A stretch of DNA of 48,707 nucleotides. It comes from Cantharellus purpuraceus. Taxonomy: Eukaryota; Basidiomycota; Agaricomycetes; Cantharellales; Hydnaceae. The stretch is taken from assembly GCA_025174535.1 (NCBI GenBank), contig JALBUN010000042.1, positions 1 through 48,707 of the forward strand. The letters are read 5' to 3'. Within the stretch, counting starts at the first letter, position 1, and each line of letters starts with the position of its first letter. A model generated the notes under the pieces. That model did not search any database. It was not told the DNA's origin and saw only the letters and a program-made list of their open reading frames with translations. Positions 20,203 to 32,102 of the stretch are shown one piece after another. Both the position numbers and the translations under genes were made by a program.

Positions 20203-21854
20203 TATGGAGAACTCAAGGAGCGCACAACTGCAGCCTGATAGAAGAGAGGATTCGTAGGCTAGCTGAGGCCTATCACTCTTGCAACTCCTATCATGTATCC
20301 AGAAAGTGGGTCACATTTGTCATGTCTTGCTCCTTATAAATTCACCACCGTCGTAGCTCTATTGAGGATCTTATAATATAGATGGATGGTTTCAGATCAA
20401 ATCACTGAGTTGACTAACTGACCAAGGGTCAACTCTACTCCACGCATATCATGCAGCGCTGTCTTTGCAACATAATTCAAATGTAGTGGAAACAGCATTC
20501 ATACATTGTCGTCAAGATGTGTTAAATACCCTGTCTGTAATACTTTAGAGGTATCGGGACCGAGACAGTTTTCCCAAAACAGCTGAGAAGAATATCAAAC
20601 CCTGCTGCAGCACAACTCCAGAAACAATTTAATGTTTGTACTTTGGTTACAATCCTTTGTATTGGTCAATGCAGACTATATGCAGAAAGGTAATACATTT
20701 CTTAGCCACAAGAAATGAATAAGACTTCCAGAGTCTAGAGTTCATGGACACTTAGGGATCCAGATATTCCAAAAAGAGGGGAATGCACTTAGAGGCTAAA
20801 GGAAGTAGGTGGATGAATCCAACCGTCCAACCAGTGGCACTCAGAAGCGGGTAACAGCAATGTGTGAAGTAGTCTAGCAACTGCTTCACACAAGTTCAAG
20901 CTTCTAATGCTCTGCAAAGGCAGTACACACTAGCAACTTAAACAAGAGCACTAATGGCAGGACTATCGACAGACAATCTCACCCTGTAGATTTGTAGTCA
21001 CATGAGGCAGATACTACACTCACGCCCAAAGCAGGAATATCACTACTTTGAGTGCAATCAAGTACAGTTACACAACTGTAAAAGATCCTTGAACTGGTAA
21101 TCAACAGTTACTGAGATAGAGGATGACACTGTATGTCACTCTAGTCACACTGGTATGCAAAAGATGGGTAGAATAGGTTTTATATGTTAGAGGCAGAATG
21201 ACCTCCTTATATATTGTATTTACAGAAGCTGACTAATGGTTCTGGAATATTCTACCTATTAATAGATGGAAACTACTGGAAGATTGTGGAAGGTGGAAAA
21301 AAGGGGTAGAATATTCCAAACCAATCACAGGTTCTGATCACTGGACTAACACTGATTAGGAGCTGAATAATGATTCTGGAATGTTCTATCTAATAATAGA
21401 GGGAAACAGCTAGAATGTTATGGAAAGGGGTAGAATATTCCAAGGCAATCACCTGATTACTGGTTTGCACAGCCATGGATAGCCACATCTCAGGTGATGA
21501 TCTTCATAGAAAATAGTGCCCTGAGAGGCTGTGGTTGTCAAGTTAGAGAATATTTATTGATCAGAGACATCTGAGCTTGAATTCAGGCCGAATGCCTGGT
21601 CCAAAGGGGGAGAGCTGGCTGCGCAAAGGTTTGTGGGTGCCTATGGGTCCACAACTGTAGCACAGCAGAAATAAATGATTCTGGGCCGAGTTCTGCATGG
21701 AATATTCCTGAAAAAAATATGGAAAAATAGAGAATATTTGAATGAGTCCATTCCAGGTACAAGCATCAAATATATGCTGATATTTATGAATGGAAAAGCA
21801 AAGAATAGCACATTGGTGCTGCATAAATAGGATTTGATAGGGAAAAGGTGGTTC
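20203..21854. other. AT-rich, LTR-like inner part of left arm
   Basis: Mirror of 22356-24007. It contains two imperfect ~130-bp repeats around GGAATATTCTA / TAGAATATTCC (about 21235-21460) and, on the minus strand, a TATATAAGG box. Its outer limit near 20525 reads TGTTAAATACC, which would suit an LTR terminus on this strand. It is probably a retroelement LTR or LTR-adjacent sequence, but the borders are uncertain. Confidence 0.35.
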
Positions 21855-22355
21855 TCATATAGCTTCAGCTATTTTGTTGTTCATATTATGCACAACACAT
21901 TTATTCCTTGTAAAGAGCACTGGCATGTTGTTGTCAGCTAGCTTTTCTACTGAGATGAGATGTAAGATGGCTTTGGACACAGAGCACATTCTTAAGAACC
22001 ATGTACCGTCCCTTCTTGATAGAGATTTTATATTTCTTACCCCTATAGCTGCAATAGATAACCTTTGATAGCCCATGGTTGAATATGGGTGAGTTTGAGA
22101 AAGTCTCTATAATATGGGGAGCATGATGAGATGGCCACCAAGTCTAAGTGATAAGAAACATCCCTGGTTACTGTTGCTGTGGTTTCCAAGAATGACATCA
22201 AGTAATCTTTGGTATCATCCAAGTGCTGATGCAGTGGTTTCTTTACTGGCATTTCACTATGTGCTACCATAGAGTAATCAGATTCATCATTTGATAATGC
22301 ATAGGTCACACAGGCCTGTGGGTGTGCTTTGGTGACATATGCTGATTCTGTATAG
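21855..22355 (-). pseudogene. Copia protease-region fragment forming the spacer of the inverted repeat
   Basis: Minus-strand frames read TESAYVTKAHPQACVTYAL, then SPYYRDFLKLTHIQPWAIKG and LISVEKLADNNMPVLFTRNK. This is the Gag C-terminus/protease segment of a copia polyprotein, with a frameshift near 22060. The protease D-S-G is not preserved. It is single-copy here, 501 bp, bounded on both sides by the arms. It is clearly different from copia element 1. Confidence 0.75.
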
Positions 22356-24007
22356 GAACCACCTTTTCCCTATCAAATCCTATTTATGCAGCACCAATGT
22401 GCTATTCTTTGCTTTTCCATTCATAAATATCAGCATATATTTGATGCTTGTACCTGGAATGGACTCATTCAAATATTCTCTATTTTTCCATATTTTTTTC
22501 AGGAATATTCCATGCAGAACTCGGCCCAGAATCATTTATTTCTGCTGTGCTACAGTTGTGGACCCATAGGCACCCACAAACCTTTGCGCAGCCAGCTCTC
22601 CCCCTTTGGACCAGGCATTCGGCCTGAATTCAAGCTCAGATGTCTCTGATCAATAAATATTCTCTAACTTGACAACCACAGCCTCTCAGGGCACTATTTT
22701 CTATGAAGATCATCACCTGAGATGTGGCTATCCATGGCTGTGCAAACCAGTAATCAGGTGATTGCCTTGGAATATTCTACCCCTTTCCATAACATTCTAG
22801 CTGTTTCCCTCTATTATTAGATAGAACATTCCAGAATCATTATTCAGCTCCTAATCAGTGTTAGTCCAGTGATCAGAACCTGTGATTGGTTTGGAATATT
22901 CTACCCCTTTTTTCCACCTTCCACAATCTTCCAGTAGTTTCCATCTATTAATAGGTAGAATATTCCAGAACCATTAGTCAGCTTCTGTAAATACAATATA
23001 TAAGGAGGTCATTCTGCCTCTAACATATAAAACCTATTCTACCCATCTTTTGCATACCAGTGTGACTAGAGTGACATACAGTGTCATCCTCTATCTCAGT
23101 AACTGTTGATTACCAGTTCAAGGATCTTTTACAGTTGTGTAACTGTACTTGATTGCACTCAAAGTAGTGATATTCCTGCTTTGGGCGTGAGTGTAGTATC
23201 TGCCTCATGTGACTACAAATCTACAGGGTGAGATTGTCTGTCGATAGTCCTGCCATTAGTGCTCTTGTTTAAGTTGCTAGTGTGTACTGCCTTTGCAGAG
23301 CATTAGAAGCTTGAACTTGTGTGAAGCAGTTGCTAGACTACTTCACACATTGCTGTTACCCGCTTCTGAGTGCCACTGGTTGGACGGTTGGATTCATCCA
23401 CCTACTTCCTTTAGCCTCTAAGTGCATTCCCCTCTTTTTGGAATATCTGGATCCCTAAGTGTCCATGAACTCTAGACTCTGGAAGTCTTATTCATTTCTT
23501 GTGGCTAAGAAATGTATTACCTTTCTGCATATAGTCTGCATTGACCAATACAAAGGATTGTAACCAAAGTACAAACATTAAATTGTTTCTGGAGTTGTGC
23601 TGCAGCAGGGTTTGATATTCTTCTCAGCTGTTTTGGGAAAACTGTCTCGGTCCCGATACCTCTAAAGTATTACAGACAGGGTATTTAACACATCTTGACG
23701 ACAATGTATGAATGCTGTTTCCACTACATTTGAATTATGTTGCAAAGACAGCGCTGCATGATATGCGTGGAGTAGAGTTGACCCTTGGTCAGTTAGTCAA
23801 CTCAGTGATTTGATCTGAAACCATCCATCTATATTATAAGATCCTCAATAGAGCTACGACGGTGGTGAATTTATAAGGAGCAAGACATGACAAATGTGAC
23901 CCACTTTCTGGATACATGATAGGAGTTGCAAGAGTGATAGGCCTCAGCTAGCCTACGAATCCTCTCTTCTATCAGGCTGCAGTTGTGCGCTCCTTGAGTT
24001 CTCCATA
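22356..24007. other. AT-rich, LTR-like inner part of right arm
   Basis: Mirror of 20203-21854. On this strand a TATATAAGG box lies near 22998, downstream of GAATATTCC-type repeats, and TATTTAACA at about 23683-23691 could be an LTR 3' end. No TG start was fixed with certainty. No coding function seen. Confidence 0.35.
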
Positions 24008-24361
24008 TCATTGAATCGCTCGCTCCCTCTCTTCTTCCATTATTTGCTTTTGAGCCATTGATATTACCCCGTTCGTCTTAGACACGACCGCACCTCCTTC
24101 CTGCGCAGTTCGTTTTGCGGCCCCACAAGGGAGTTTTGTTAAATTAGGTGGCACCTGAACGATATCATTTAACCGTGTTGTGGGTGCTCTTCTTTCAAAC
24201 TCTGTTTTTCGTGCAGGTGCAGGTGCGGGAACAGAAGTAGTGGGTGCCGGATTGGGTGTGGCAGGGTGGGATTTGGCAGAAGCATTTTTGGCAGCGCTGG
24301 CGACCTTGGCAGCTTTCTCACAGTTTAGAGCTCGTTCGTTAGTGTTACGAGACATGCGCAT
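24008..24361 (-). CDS. Hypothetical Ala/Lys-rich protein, right-arm copy
   Basis: Identical to the left-arm frame 19849-20202. Starts MRMSRNTNERALN, ends RERAIQ at TGA, with the frame open again behind the stop (YGELKERTT). Because the right arm appears parental, this would be the original gene. The premature TGA suggests it is damaged. Lysine-rich coding-like sequence upstream (about 24545-24740, minus) may be a first exon. Confidence 0.45.
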   Translation of the reverse strand: MRMSRNTNERALNCEKAAKVASAAKNASAKSHPATPNPAPTTSVPAPAPARKTEFERRAPTTRLNDIVQVPPNLTKLPCGAAKRTAQEGGAVVSKTNGVISMAQKQIMEEERERAIQ

Positions 24362-25171
24362 GGCCTCGGGATCGGAATGTGCATCTCGTCTTCCACTCTC
24401 CTGCTTGACACTTCCAGCTGTGGTCCCTCAACGTCGATCAGCCCACTCACCAGTTATATTTGGCAAGGCTTTCACCGTGCTGTTATAACCATTCAGGGAA
24501 AGTCATGCTCATGAACGGGGAGGAAACAGAGCACTTCATAACACACCTTGATTCCTGCGGGTTTCTGTACTTTGCCATCTTTCTTGCGACATTTTGATTG
24601 TCTGCCATCCTCACCTCTAGCCGGACCCGCTTCTCTCTTTACGACCCCCTCACCCGTTCAGCTTGCAAAACCCGCGCCAGGGACTTTGGAACACTCTCCT
24701 GCGCCAGCAGAACGCCGCCATTTGACGGAAGATCTGTTCCACTAGAAAATTTTACAAGTGTCAGTAACAATTTTGTAACCCACTTGGTGGCGTAACAAGC
24801 CGCTTGGCGCGTTCGCTGAGACGAGCAGAAAGCTTAGCTCATTTATGGGGCATGATACCTTGCCTTGAGAAAGGTCTGTCTGCTGACTGGTTCAAGGACC
24901 CACTGACCCCGATATCCCACAATGACCATGGCACCCATAGTGTAACATAACGCGGAAGCAATTACCAAACTTACGAGGCGGCCAACTTATGACCATGACC
25001 ATTGGGTGTAAGAGCTGACTCTGCAGTACAACCAGTCATGAAGGATCCTTGAGGGAAGGCAAAGAGGATGTATATCACACTTCAAGCCCACTGAGCTGCA
25101 CTTTGTTCCAACTCCTAGTAGACTTGGGTTGGCTGACCATAGGCTAGGCTAGAGGACTCCTTGACTGGCGG

Positions 25172-26011
25172 GTGAAATACAGACTATGTGTATGGCCAGC
25201 TGGTCACTATTATCGTGGCTTGCGGCTGAGCTACCAGATCATTGTCCAGGCCCAATTGGCACTATCTCTGTTCTCTTGTGGAACACGCTCTATACCCACC
25301 ATCCTTTATGGCGCAAGAAAAGGCAACTCCACACATCTTCCAGAGAAAAATGGTGACGTGACATTCCGAAACCACGATATGTTCCTGTACGAACTGGATA
25401 CTGTTCTGGCTCATTTCAGGGTCCGGGATGACTATGATCTCTATGGCCACTCCTGGGGCAGTATACTTGGGGAGAGGCATGCCGCTCACCGTGCTCTAGG
25501 ACTATAGCATCTGATACTCGCGGATACCCTGGCATCAATCGAATTATTCTCCAAGGCAGCAGACAATTTGAGAGCGACTCTAAAGACCCAAGACATTCTC
25601 TTAAAGCATGGGACAGATGGCACTGCTCATGGAAAGAATACGAGGTGCCGTAAACTCGTATCATGCGCATCACCTGTGCGGGGTTCAGCCGATGCCAGAG
25701 CAGGTAGCAGTCATTTGCGATCCTCGTGGAGGATACCTCAACTTTCTGCGGGATAGCGTATTGATGGGTTCACAGCACCGCCCTTTGGAAGCTTTCATCG
25801 TCGTTACGATGAAGGAATGGATTGTAATGGATGAGCTTCACCACATCAAGGCATTCACGCTTCGTCTCAATGGGCTCCACGACAAGGTCCGTCACGCCTC
25901 TTTGATTTGATGCCTTGAGTCAAATAGTTCCAATTTGTCTAGTCATGTCACATAGCCATGCAGCATCACGAAGAAAAGGGGCTCTTCCTTAAGGTTGTGG
26001 GCGGCTTTTGA
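25172..26011 (+). pseudogene. Proline iminopeptidase-like (alpha/beta hydrolase, family S33) pseudogene
   Basis: Frames read NSTHLPEKNGDVTF, ELDTVLAHFRVRDDYDLYGHSWGSILG (GxSxG nucleophile), then LILADTLASIELFSKAADNLRA, HHLCGVQPMPEQVAV and MDELHHIKAFTLRLNG, all in the order of prolyl aminopeptidases, which remove N-terminal proline in the cytosol. A stop after AHRALGL (25505-25507), frame changes near 25560-25620 and a stop at 25908 break it. Beyond the arm end the C-terminus goes on (VK-stop-FQF, then HHEEKGLFLKVVGGF at ~25964-26008). The 5' part before 25172 is poorly preserved. The gene crosses the 25924 border, which identifies this arm as the source. Confidence 0.75.
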
Positions 26012-27124
26012 CAGCGTAGCTGACGACTTGGCTAATGCTGTACGTCAATTTCAACGGCCAAGATAGACAATGCAAGTTGAACTGACACCCTTTATTCTTC
26101 TTGATATACGCAGCACGTAAACAGGCATACCTATAAGCAACTGGCGATTGTTTCGTTCTGTAGTGTCCTCAAGCCTATAATTGATATGGCTATCGTCTTC
26201 GGACTGTGTTATCTATTGGATCGCACCGCCGAAGAAACCACCGAAGGACCCCATTTCATCCCACCCATTGCCATGACAGATCTCACCAACACCACCTTCG
26301 TCTCCTAATGTGCTCGAACATCCGCAACTTCCCATTATCCACCACAGCTCATCCACACAATCGCCGCGACTGTCTCGACCAGAATGGAAGTGCCTGCTCA
26401 GATTCACTATCGTGCTGATGCCTAGGAAGGTTCTAGGTGTTCAAAAAAAAAAAAACAGGAAAGGGACTCGTAGGAACTGGCAGCGACAGCTACGGTACAC
26501 ATTATGTGAAGGATCCGCGTCGGGTTTTTAATTGCATGCACGACTGATTCCGGGTTCATGTTTGTTATGTGTGCCCAGGGATATACCCGGCGTATCGTTG
26601 CCTAGTACTCCTGGCACGGATGTAAAGAACCCCGATACAACTACCATTGCTTTTACGGTAGTCTCTGTTGGATTATCAAGTCCGACGAAGATGAAGAAAA
26701 TGTTGTAGCCATCGGCATATTCAAAATCAAACAAGAGGTTTTACTGATGAGATTGGGACGCGAAGGGAAGGCTAAGGCTATCAAGTAATATACAGAAACT
26801 ATGGAACTCGGTCGAAATATTTAAGAAATGAGTCGGTACGTACACTTCAGTTGGGTGCATGGAGCAAACAGCTGAAGTGTCTACAGACGTCGTATAAGCT
26901 TTACATGTTATCAAAGCTCACAGAGACAGGAGGCGTGTACTAGACCATTATTTGTACTCATGGTCTTTGGTGGTGCTTGCCAATCCAATAATCGTTCCTA
27001 GAACGACACGGCAACAACTGCCGATCGCCACGTGTACATATGCACCTACTTGCGGTCAATACCTCCATCGATGGGGTCGCGCAAATGCTGAGGCGTTAAA
27101 AGTAGCCGACGAGCCAACATGACT
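26012..27124. other. No gene recognised
   Basis: Open frames are short and mutually overlapping. A run of 13 A lies near 26440. A hairpin with 12-bp stems (ACACTTCAGTTG, one mismatch) lies at 26842-26880 and resembles one in the copia LTR at 47837-47873. Otherwise nothing assignable. Confidence 0.4.
26842..26880. repeat. Short hairpin, ACACTTCAGTTG type
   Basis: ACACTTCAGTTG ... CAGCTGAAGTGT pair as a stem with one mismatch around a 15-base loop. The stem sequence recurs perfectly at 47837-47873. Confidence 0.6.
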
Positions 27125-28194
27125 TCAAGTCGCTAGCTGCCTCTCCATCGAAGCCTGCCACCCAAGCCTATGCGTGGCCTCGTCGGACAATCTCCAAACT
27201 TCCTCTTCAGAGAAGATGTCCTGGCAATAATAGCGCAGGTGCCGGCGGAAATGTTCATATCGAGAGAACATTTTGAGGCAGCCCGCCGGACATGTCAGCC
27301 CAACCACCAGCTGGTTTTTGCCTTACTCCCTGTACCTTTTCGGTGTTGCAAAGGAGCATGGAATGATGCCCAGTGCTTCTGAAAGTTGCGGGAGATGAGG
27401 CGACCACAGACCTGGCCGTTGGCGTCGACAACACCACATTTTCGGATTTTGGGAGAGCGTTGGTGTCTCTTTGACGATTTTTTCCTCGATGGGGGTGCTT
27501 CCGTCGTGTCCTGGGTGGGATAACGCGCCGCTGATGCAGCCGGTGCCGGCTGTGATGTCGACGCTACCGGCCATGGCCCTGGTGTCTGTGCATCCCTCCA
27601 TGAGGAGGCTGATGATGATGCAGCCGGGTATCCACCGCTGCGCATATCCAGCATTCGCTGGCTGTGGGGGTGTTGTGGAGTTCCACCCCATCCCCTGGTC
27701 GTGAACATTCAAGTATGTGCTGATGGTGGACCTGTACGCTGCGTCAATGCCACTCTGAGCCCTTGTCATGTCAAAGTCACTCACTGTCCACCATCTGGGT
27801 TTAAACGGTACAAGCTGTGTGTGGCCACATTCCACACACTGAAGCTGACCGGGGGCAACGGGTGGAAAATGACCCTTTTGTGGGTATCTTCCATATGCTG
27901 CCTCCCCCTCCCGTCCCCATCCCGTGCCCTGGGCAATTCTTGTCTGGCCCAGGCACGGGTCAGGTCCTTGCACCGGAGCATTAGTCCCTACTAATGCATC
28001 CGGCGATGGCTCCAGGGTGGGGAGCGTGACGCTGGTATGCAATGTGAGGACTCTCTACTAATGTATGTGTGGTCTTGCAACACTCACAAAGAAGTCTGGT
28101 CTATGCTTGTGGAGGTCGGGGTGATGCCCGCCCCCTGTGTGCCAAGCGTATTCAGTTGGAGGTCAGCCGCAACAAACCTAGTGAGCTCCAACAT
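27125..28194 (-). CDS. Zinc-finger protein, paralogue of the gene at 37.8 kb (one apparent frameshift)
   Basis: Proposed exons: 28194-28088, 28031-27738 and 27694 onward, with GT..AG introns of 56 and 43 bp that keep phase. The product has a finger RKCGVVDANGQVCG...HWASFH (C-x8-C...H-x4-H), matching RKCSYVDPDGKACR...HWFTCH in the second gene, and, after a frame change near 27320, CPAGCLKMFSRYEHFRRHLRYYC, a second finger, ending at 27125. The frame change has no usable intron (GT..AG only 25 bp), so this copy may be a recent pseudogene, or an error separates the halves. The coding-like sequence extends upstream to ~28330, where a TATATAAAC box (minus strand, ~28388) precedes it, so the true start is uncertain. 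Probably nuclear nucleic-acid binding; an orphan fungal family as far as I can tell. Confidence 0.55.
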
Positions 28195-28329
28195 GAAGTC
28201 CTCCTGTGTTACTTTGTCAATGCCATGCGTGAAGAAAGCATCACTGGCAGTTCTGGTAGGTCAAAGCCAGCGTCATTGAGCTCAGTGTGAGCATCAAATG
28301 TAAAGGAGGAGGAGTTGGCTAGAGACAAG

Positions 28330-30990
28330 TTGTTGAAGAGACAAAGCTGTTTGTTGGGAGTGTCCTTGCGGCAGGTGGCCGTTTATATACCGCAGTCTTG
28401 CTTTGTAGGTCGGTTTGCTATGTGTGCATTCTTACCAGATGCGGTGTGCAGTGTGTCACAACGTGGTGAACGCGTGGAAACCTTCTCTTGGGCGGCAGAA
28501 CTCCCAGATCTGCATTCATCAGCATATGACTCACTTGATTGGGGCTTCGATACCGTTTGGCATCTTGGAGTGGTATTGAGTCTGGCAAAGAAGACTAATC
28601 TAGCAAGATGCTGCTGGGAACCTGTAGGAGCTAATTTTATCCAATCTAATCATCCGAAGCGATGCATCACCTGATATGAGAACTGTATATAGCAGAATGG
28701 CATATGGCAGTTCACTCTTGGGTGGCACAGTACTATCGAGAGCAAAGGAAGGGTGCAATGCTGCTCACACAATGTGATATCGCCAGGTAGTATTGAAATT
28801 TGTGCCAATCTTGACTGCCGGTTTGTGGAAGTGAGATGAGTCTGCCCCGCATGGACTGCTTTCGAAATTGTACTGTGCATATCACACCGGGTATTACCTC
28901 ATGTTGTTATACATATTTGGGCGACCCGTTGACAGTCGGGACTGTGCGAAGAAGCTGGCTGAATGCAGTCGAACAAAGGAGCTCAGCCACGTTGGATCAG
29001 TCTCACATAATGTCGAGCTGTTCAATTATGTCCAGAGTGAATATCACGAAACACAACGTTCTTTGACGACAAATACCATAAACAATTCGACGCGTTTTGT
29101 GATGCTGTGGGAGATCGGTAAGACGTTGCGTCTTCTATCTCACCTCAATAGCCTTGTAGGTTCAAGAATTTGATACACGACCCACCCGATGAATGATGCG
29201 AAGGGGGCTGAGCAGGAGTGGGCCTCACATGATCATTCGGAATGAGGATCTAACCCTGAGCGGGCGCAGACTCGTCCCCAAGCGAGTACGTTCAAGATTT
29301 AAATCTACACTCATTATTCTTTCACACCATCATATCCATCGAATCTGGCCATTTCGTCATAGTTTTCGCCATACTCTATTATCCGCAATGAATTGCATCA
29401 TGGTTCCATCTTTACACTAGGAGATATGCAGGTACGTGTTGGGTGTTTGTGGTGTTTGTGGTGTTTGTTCATGGCGATGTGTCTGACAGGGGGGACATGT
29501 GGGATGTGATGTTTTATTTCAATCGAAAGGCGAGAAAGTGCTGTCTGGGAGAATCACGTAGAGCCCAAATCTTCAGGCAACCATCAGTTCAGCATTAGAA
29601 TAGAAAACACGACGCGTTGTACAAGTTTTTGACGCTGTTTCCGACAGGGGTGTGAAGCGGCATATGAAGAGAGTGTGGGGGATATGAGTAGGATCGTGTT
29701 GGAGTTGGTGGATCAGCAGCTTGTGAGGGTGAGGGATAGGATGGGGGGGTGAAGGAGGGAGGCATCTAGGACGGAAGCGATGAAGGCGGTGGATATATCT
29801 CCAGAGTAATATATGGTATGCTATTCGGCACATTAGCGTGCTTTTCGTATTCTATCTCTCGAGTCCCCCAGGATGGTCGTTGGTCGTTTGACTGTGAGGC
29901 ATGCATACACTGAGGTTGGAGCTTAGCTAGAAAGGAACTGTGCGAACAACGCGTTGGGAGTAGGTAGCACTCGTCTTATCGAGAGCCCGCGCCTGTTCTT
30001 AACTAGAACACCACCTTGACCGTCTTGTACTGTCCTGCATTCGCTCAATGTTGGTTACACGGAGAAGGGGTAAGGAATTTCACAAGCAGTATATGGTGAA
30101 TGGCAGCAACGGTGGCACATATAGAAGCGAGATGAAACAGGCTAGCATCTGGCTGCAAGGGATAGGAGTCTAAGTAGTAACCAAACAGGGTTGCATGGTT
30201 TTTTTTCAGAACTGACGGGCTGCCATGTGCGACATACAATGGTGAAAATAATATGTCGCTGTACTTCCATAGCAAATCCAGCTCGAATATTTACGGGGGC
30301 TGGAAACAGGTTGGAAGCAGGTTGGAACTGGGGGGCAGGAAGTCAGTCGCTTTTCCCGTCCTGAGAGCATTGACACCGTACATGTTGAAGGGTGTGATCG
30401 TCAGATGAGATTTATCTGATGAGTTGATAGATCGTCGTGTAGATAATCGAGTCTAATAGCAATGTTTGACAGTAGAGCGTAGTAGTCCAATTTTCAATTG
30501 GTTTCATGAATAAGCAAGAGAGTGAGTTGAAGGAATATACAATTCAGATTTGCTAGGGAACTACATATCTACGGTAAGCGTATTTATGCAAATGAAGGCG
30601 AACATGTCATCCGGATCATACATGTATACAGATAGGAGAGAAAATCGACCATGTGAGTGAAGAATTAGTGAATAGGGAGGTACAAAATGGGGATCGGATG
30701 TGATTAACAAGCGACCTACAGTAACGAGACATGGAGGGGGTTTGAGTCAATTGAGTGATAAATAGAAGATTAGATCGAAATACTCGTTACAAATATAAAA
30801 GCTAAGCATATACACTCATTACTCCTGATTAAATGGACGGGTGTTCGTGTGTGGGACAGTAACATGACAGTGTATCATGTCTGATGTTCGGATGGAGCTC
30901 AGTGACTGATTGTGAGGTACGATGGAAATACGATATTGATGTTTCATAACAGTACACACCTTTGAAAATAGTCGTGCCGGTTCCCACAAG
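28330..30990. other. No gene recognised; intergenic
   Basis: Several 60-119-codon frames lie here on both strands (for example 28868-29173 plus) without recognisable motifs. Short tandem words occur at ~29437-29470 (GTTTGTGGT) and ~30297-30327 (CAGGTTGGAA). From 30340 on the sequence is AT-richer and frame-poor, like ordinary intergenic DNA. Confidence 0.4.
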
Positions 30991-31067
30991 GGACCAACAG
31001 CGTGTCATGTTGCGAGAGGGATTGAATCAGAGATGGGGTGGACATGAGACATATGCTGTCTTGCTGA

Positions 31068-32102
31068 CTACTCACCGCAACATGCAGGTACTTCTCTAGC
31101 AGGCGACCAGAGATGCACATATGGCTTGGATGCTATTATGGATGCGCGGTTGGGACTGTGCGAGAGATCGTGCAGACTGGCTTGGCGCCACAGCAAGTCC
31201 TGGCCTTGTTCAGACACGTGCTGGTGTTGAAGAGAATGTCCAGTTGGATGCCTATCCATGACATAAAAGCGACACTGTTCGAGTAGGGTCTCTGAAGCCC
31301 GGGAGGACGGTAGTTTTAGTTATGGATCCATTGATGGAATGAAGCTAGGTCACGAACAAAGCTTGATGAATAGGATGTATCTACGCCGAATGTCAATGCA
31401 TGGAATAAACAGCAACAGATATGAGAACTGTTGGAATACGTTGCAGGCCATGCAAGGGTCTGGACCTGCTCGCCAACAGCCACGCAGCTCCGACTGATAG
31501 ACTGGAAGGCTGGCAAGGCCACCCAGAGGCAACTACATAAGAGAGCTAGGTCAGTATGGAATTGAGATCGACATGATCATCATGAAAGAGAGCTGGAACA
31601 GATTCTCACGGGCGCTACACCAAACGTGAAGGAAGTTGCGAAGGACAAGGAGGATACATGGGACGAGGGTTGTTTGCATTGGCTGTGCTTGCGACAGGTT
31701 TCGAGTCAGCTACTGCAAGGATATTCCCGTTGGGATCACTCACAAGGATGTGCTGGTACTGCTCAACAAGGAGACCATGGGATAGCGACCTGGTATGGCC
31801 CACATCTGGGAACAGGGTGGTAGAGCACGGGGTCATGCTGCGGAGCTACATCAACAGCGGGATCCATAAGGGGAACGCTGGTGTTGGCGTGGATGTCCTG
31901 CTGGGTGCCTGTCAGCGTCGAATGGATCACGCGAGGAAGTGCTTAACTGCGTGCGTTGTGTCGATGCTGACGCTACCAATGATGGTATATGGCACACCTC
32001 TGAACTACCGGCTGTTCCTGTGCGGGAGTTGATGCAATGCTCTTGCATAAGAGTCCCAGTCAGCTCTGTTGCCCTCACCCGCCATTTACAGCTGTGACTC
32101 AC
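31068..32102 (-). pseudogene. Possible decayed tetratricopeptide-repeat (TPR) gene
   Basis: On the minus strand two stretches (31259-31110 and ~31940-31840) share a pattern such as GCACGTGTCTGAACAAGGCCAGGAC and GACAGGCACCCAGCAGGACATCCACGCCAAC. These look like mutated versions of the 42-codon repeats of fungal TPR proteins (…LSNRLSELGR.D.A…), but the reading frame is lost in several places. The call is tentative: no frame reads through a whole repeat. On the opposite strand an ATG frame 31658-32032 (124 codons, hydrophobic N-terminus) is open but has no recognisable content. Confidence 0.25.

Larger units (their letters stand above)
18286..21854 (+). repeat. Large inverted repeat, left arm (3569 bp)
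   Basis: Position x pairs with position 44210-x: this arm is the reverse complement of 22356-25924. All frames translated in the two arms gave identical proteins, so the arms are nearly or fully identical. The left border is abrupt against copia RT sequence at GGGGTTAGGGTTTTGA. The gene at this border is cut here but continues beyond the right arm, so this looks like the derived copy. Confidence 0.95.
22356..25924 (-). repeat. Large inverted repeat, right arm (3569 bp)
   Basis: Reverse complement of 18286-21854. It holds, from left to right, an LTR-like AT-rich block, the hypothetical Ala/Lys-rich gene (minus) and the iminopeptidase pseudogene (plus). That pseudogene carries on without a break past 25924, so this side looks like the original locus. 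Confidence 0.95.

Noticed and set aside
18286..25924. Large inverted repeat as a DNA transposon with long terminal inverted repeats
   Set aside because: No transposase, no target duplication (flanks TTAGGG.. and TAGTTCC.. differ), and the right border runs through a gene; an inverted segmental duplication explains it better.
26430..26455. A-rich run as a poly(A) tail of a retroposed gene
   Set aside because: No retroposed coding sequence precedes it and no target duplication was found.
31658..32032. 124-codon ATG frame with a signal-peptide-like start
   Set aside because: No domain, no introns, unusual composition, and antisense to possible TPR debris; kept only as a remark.
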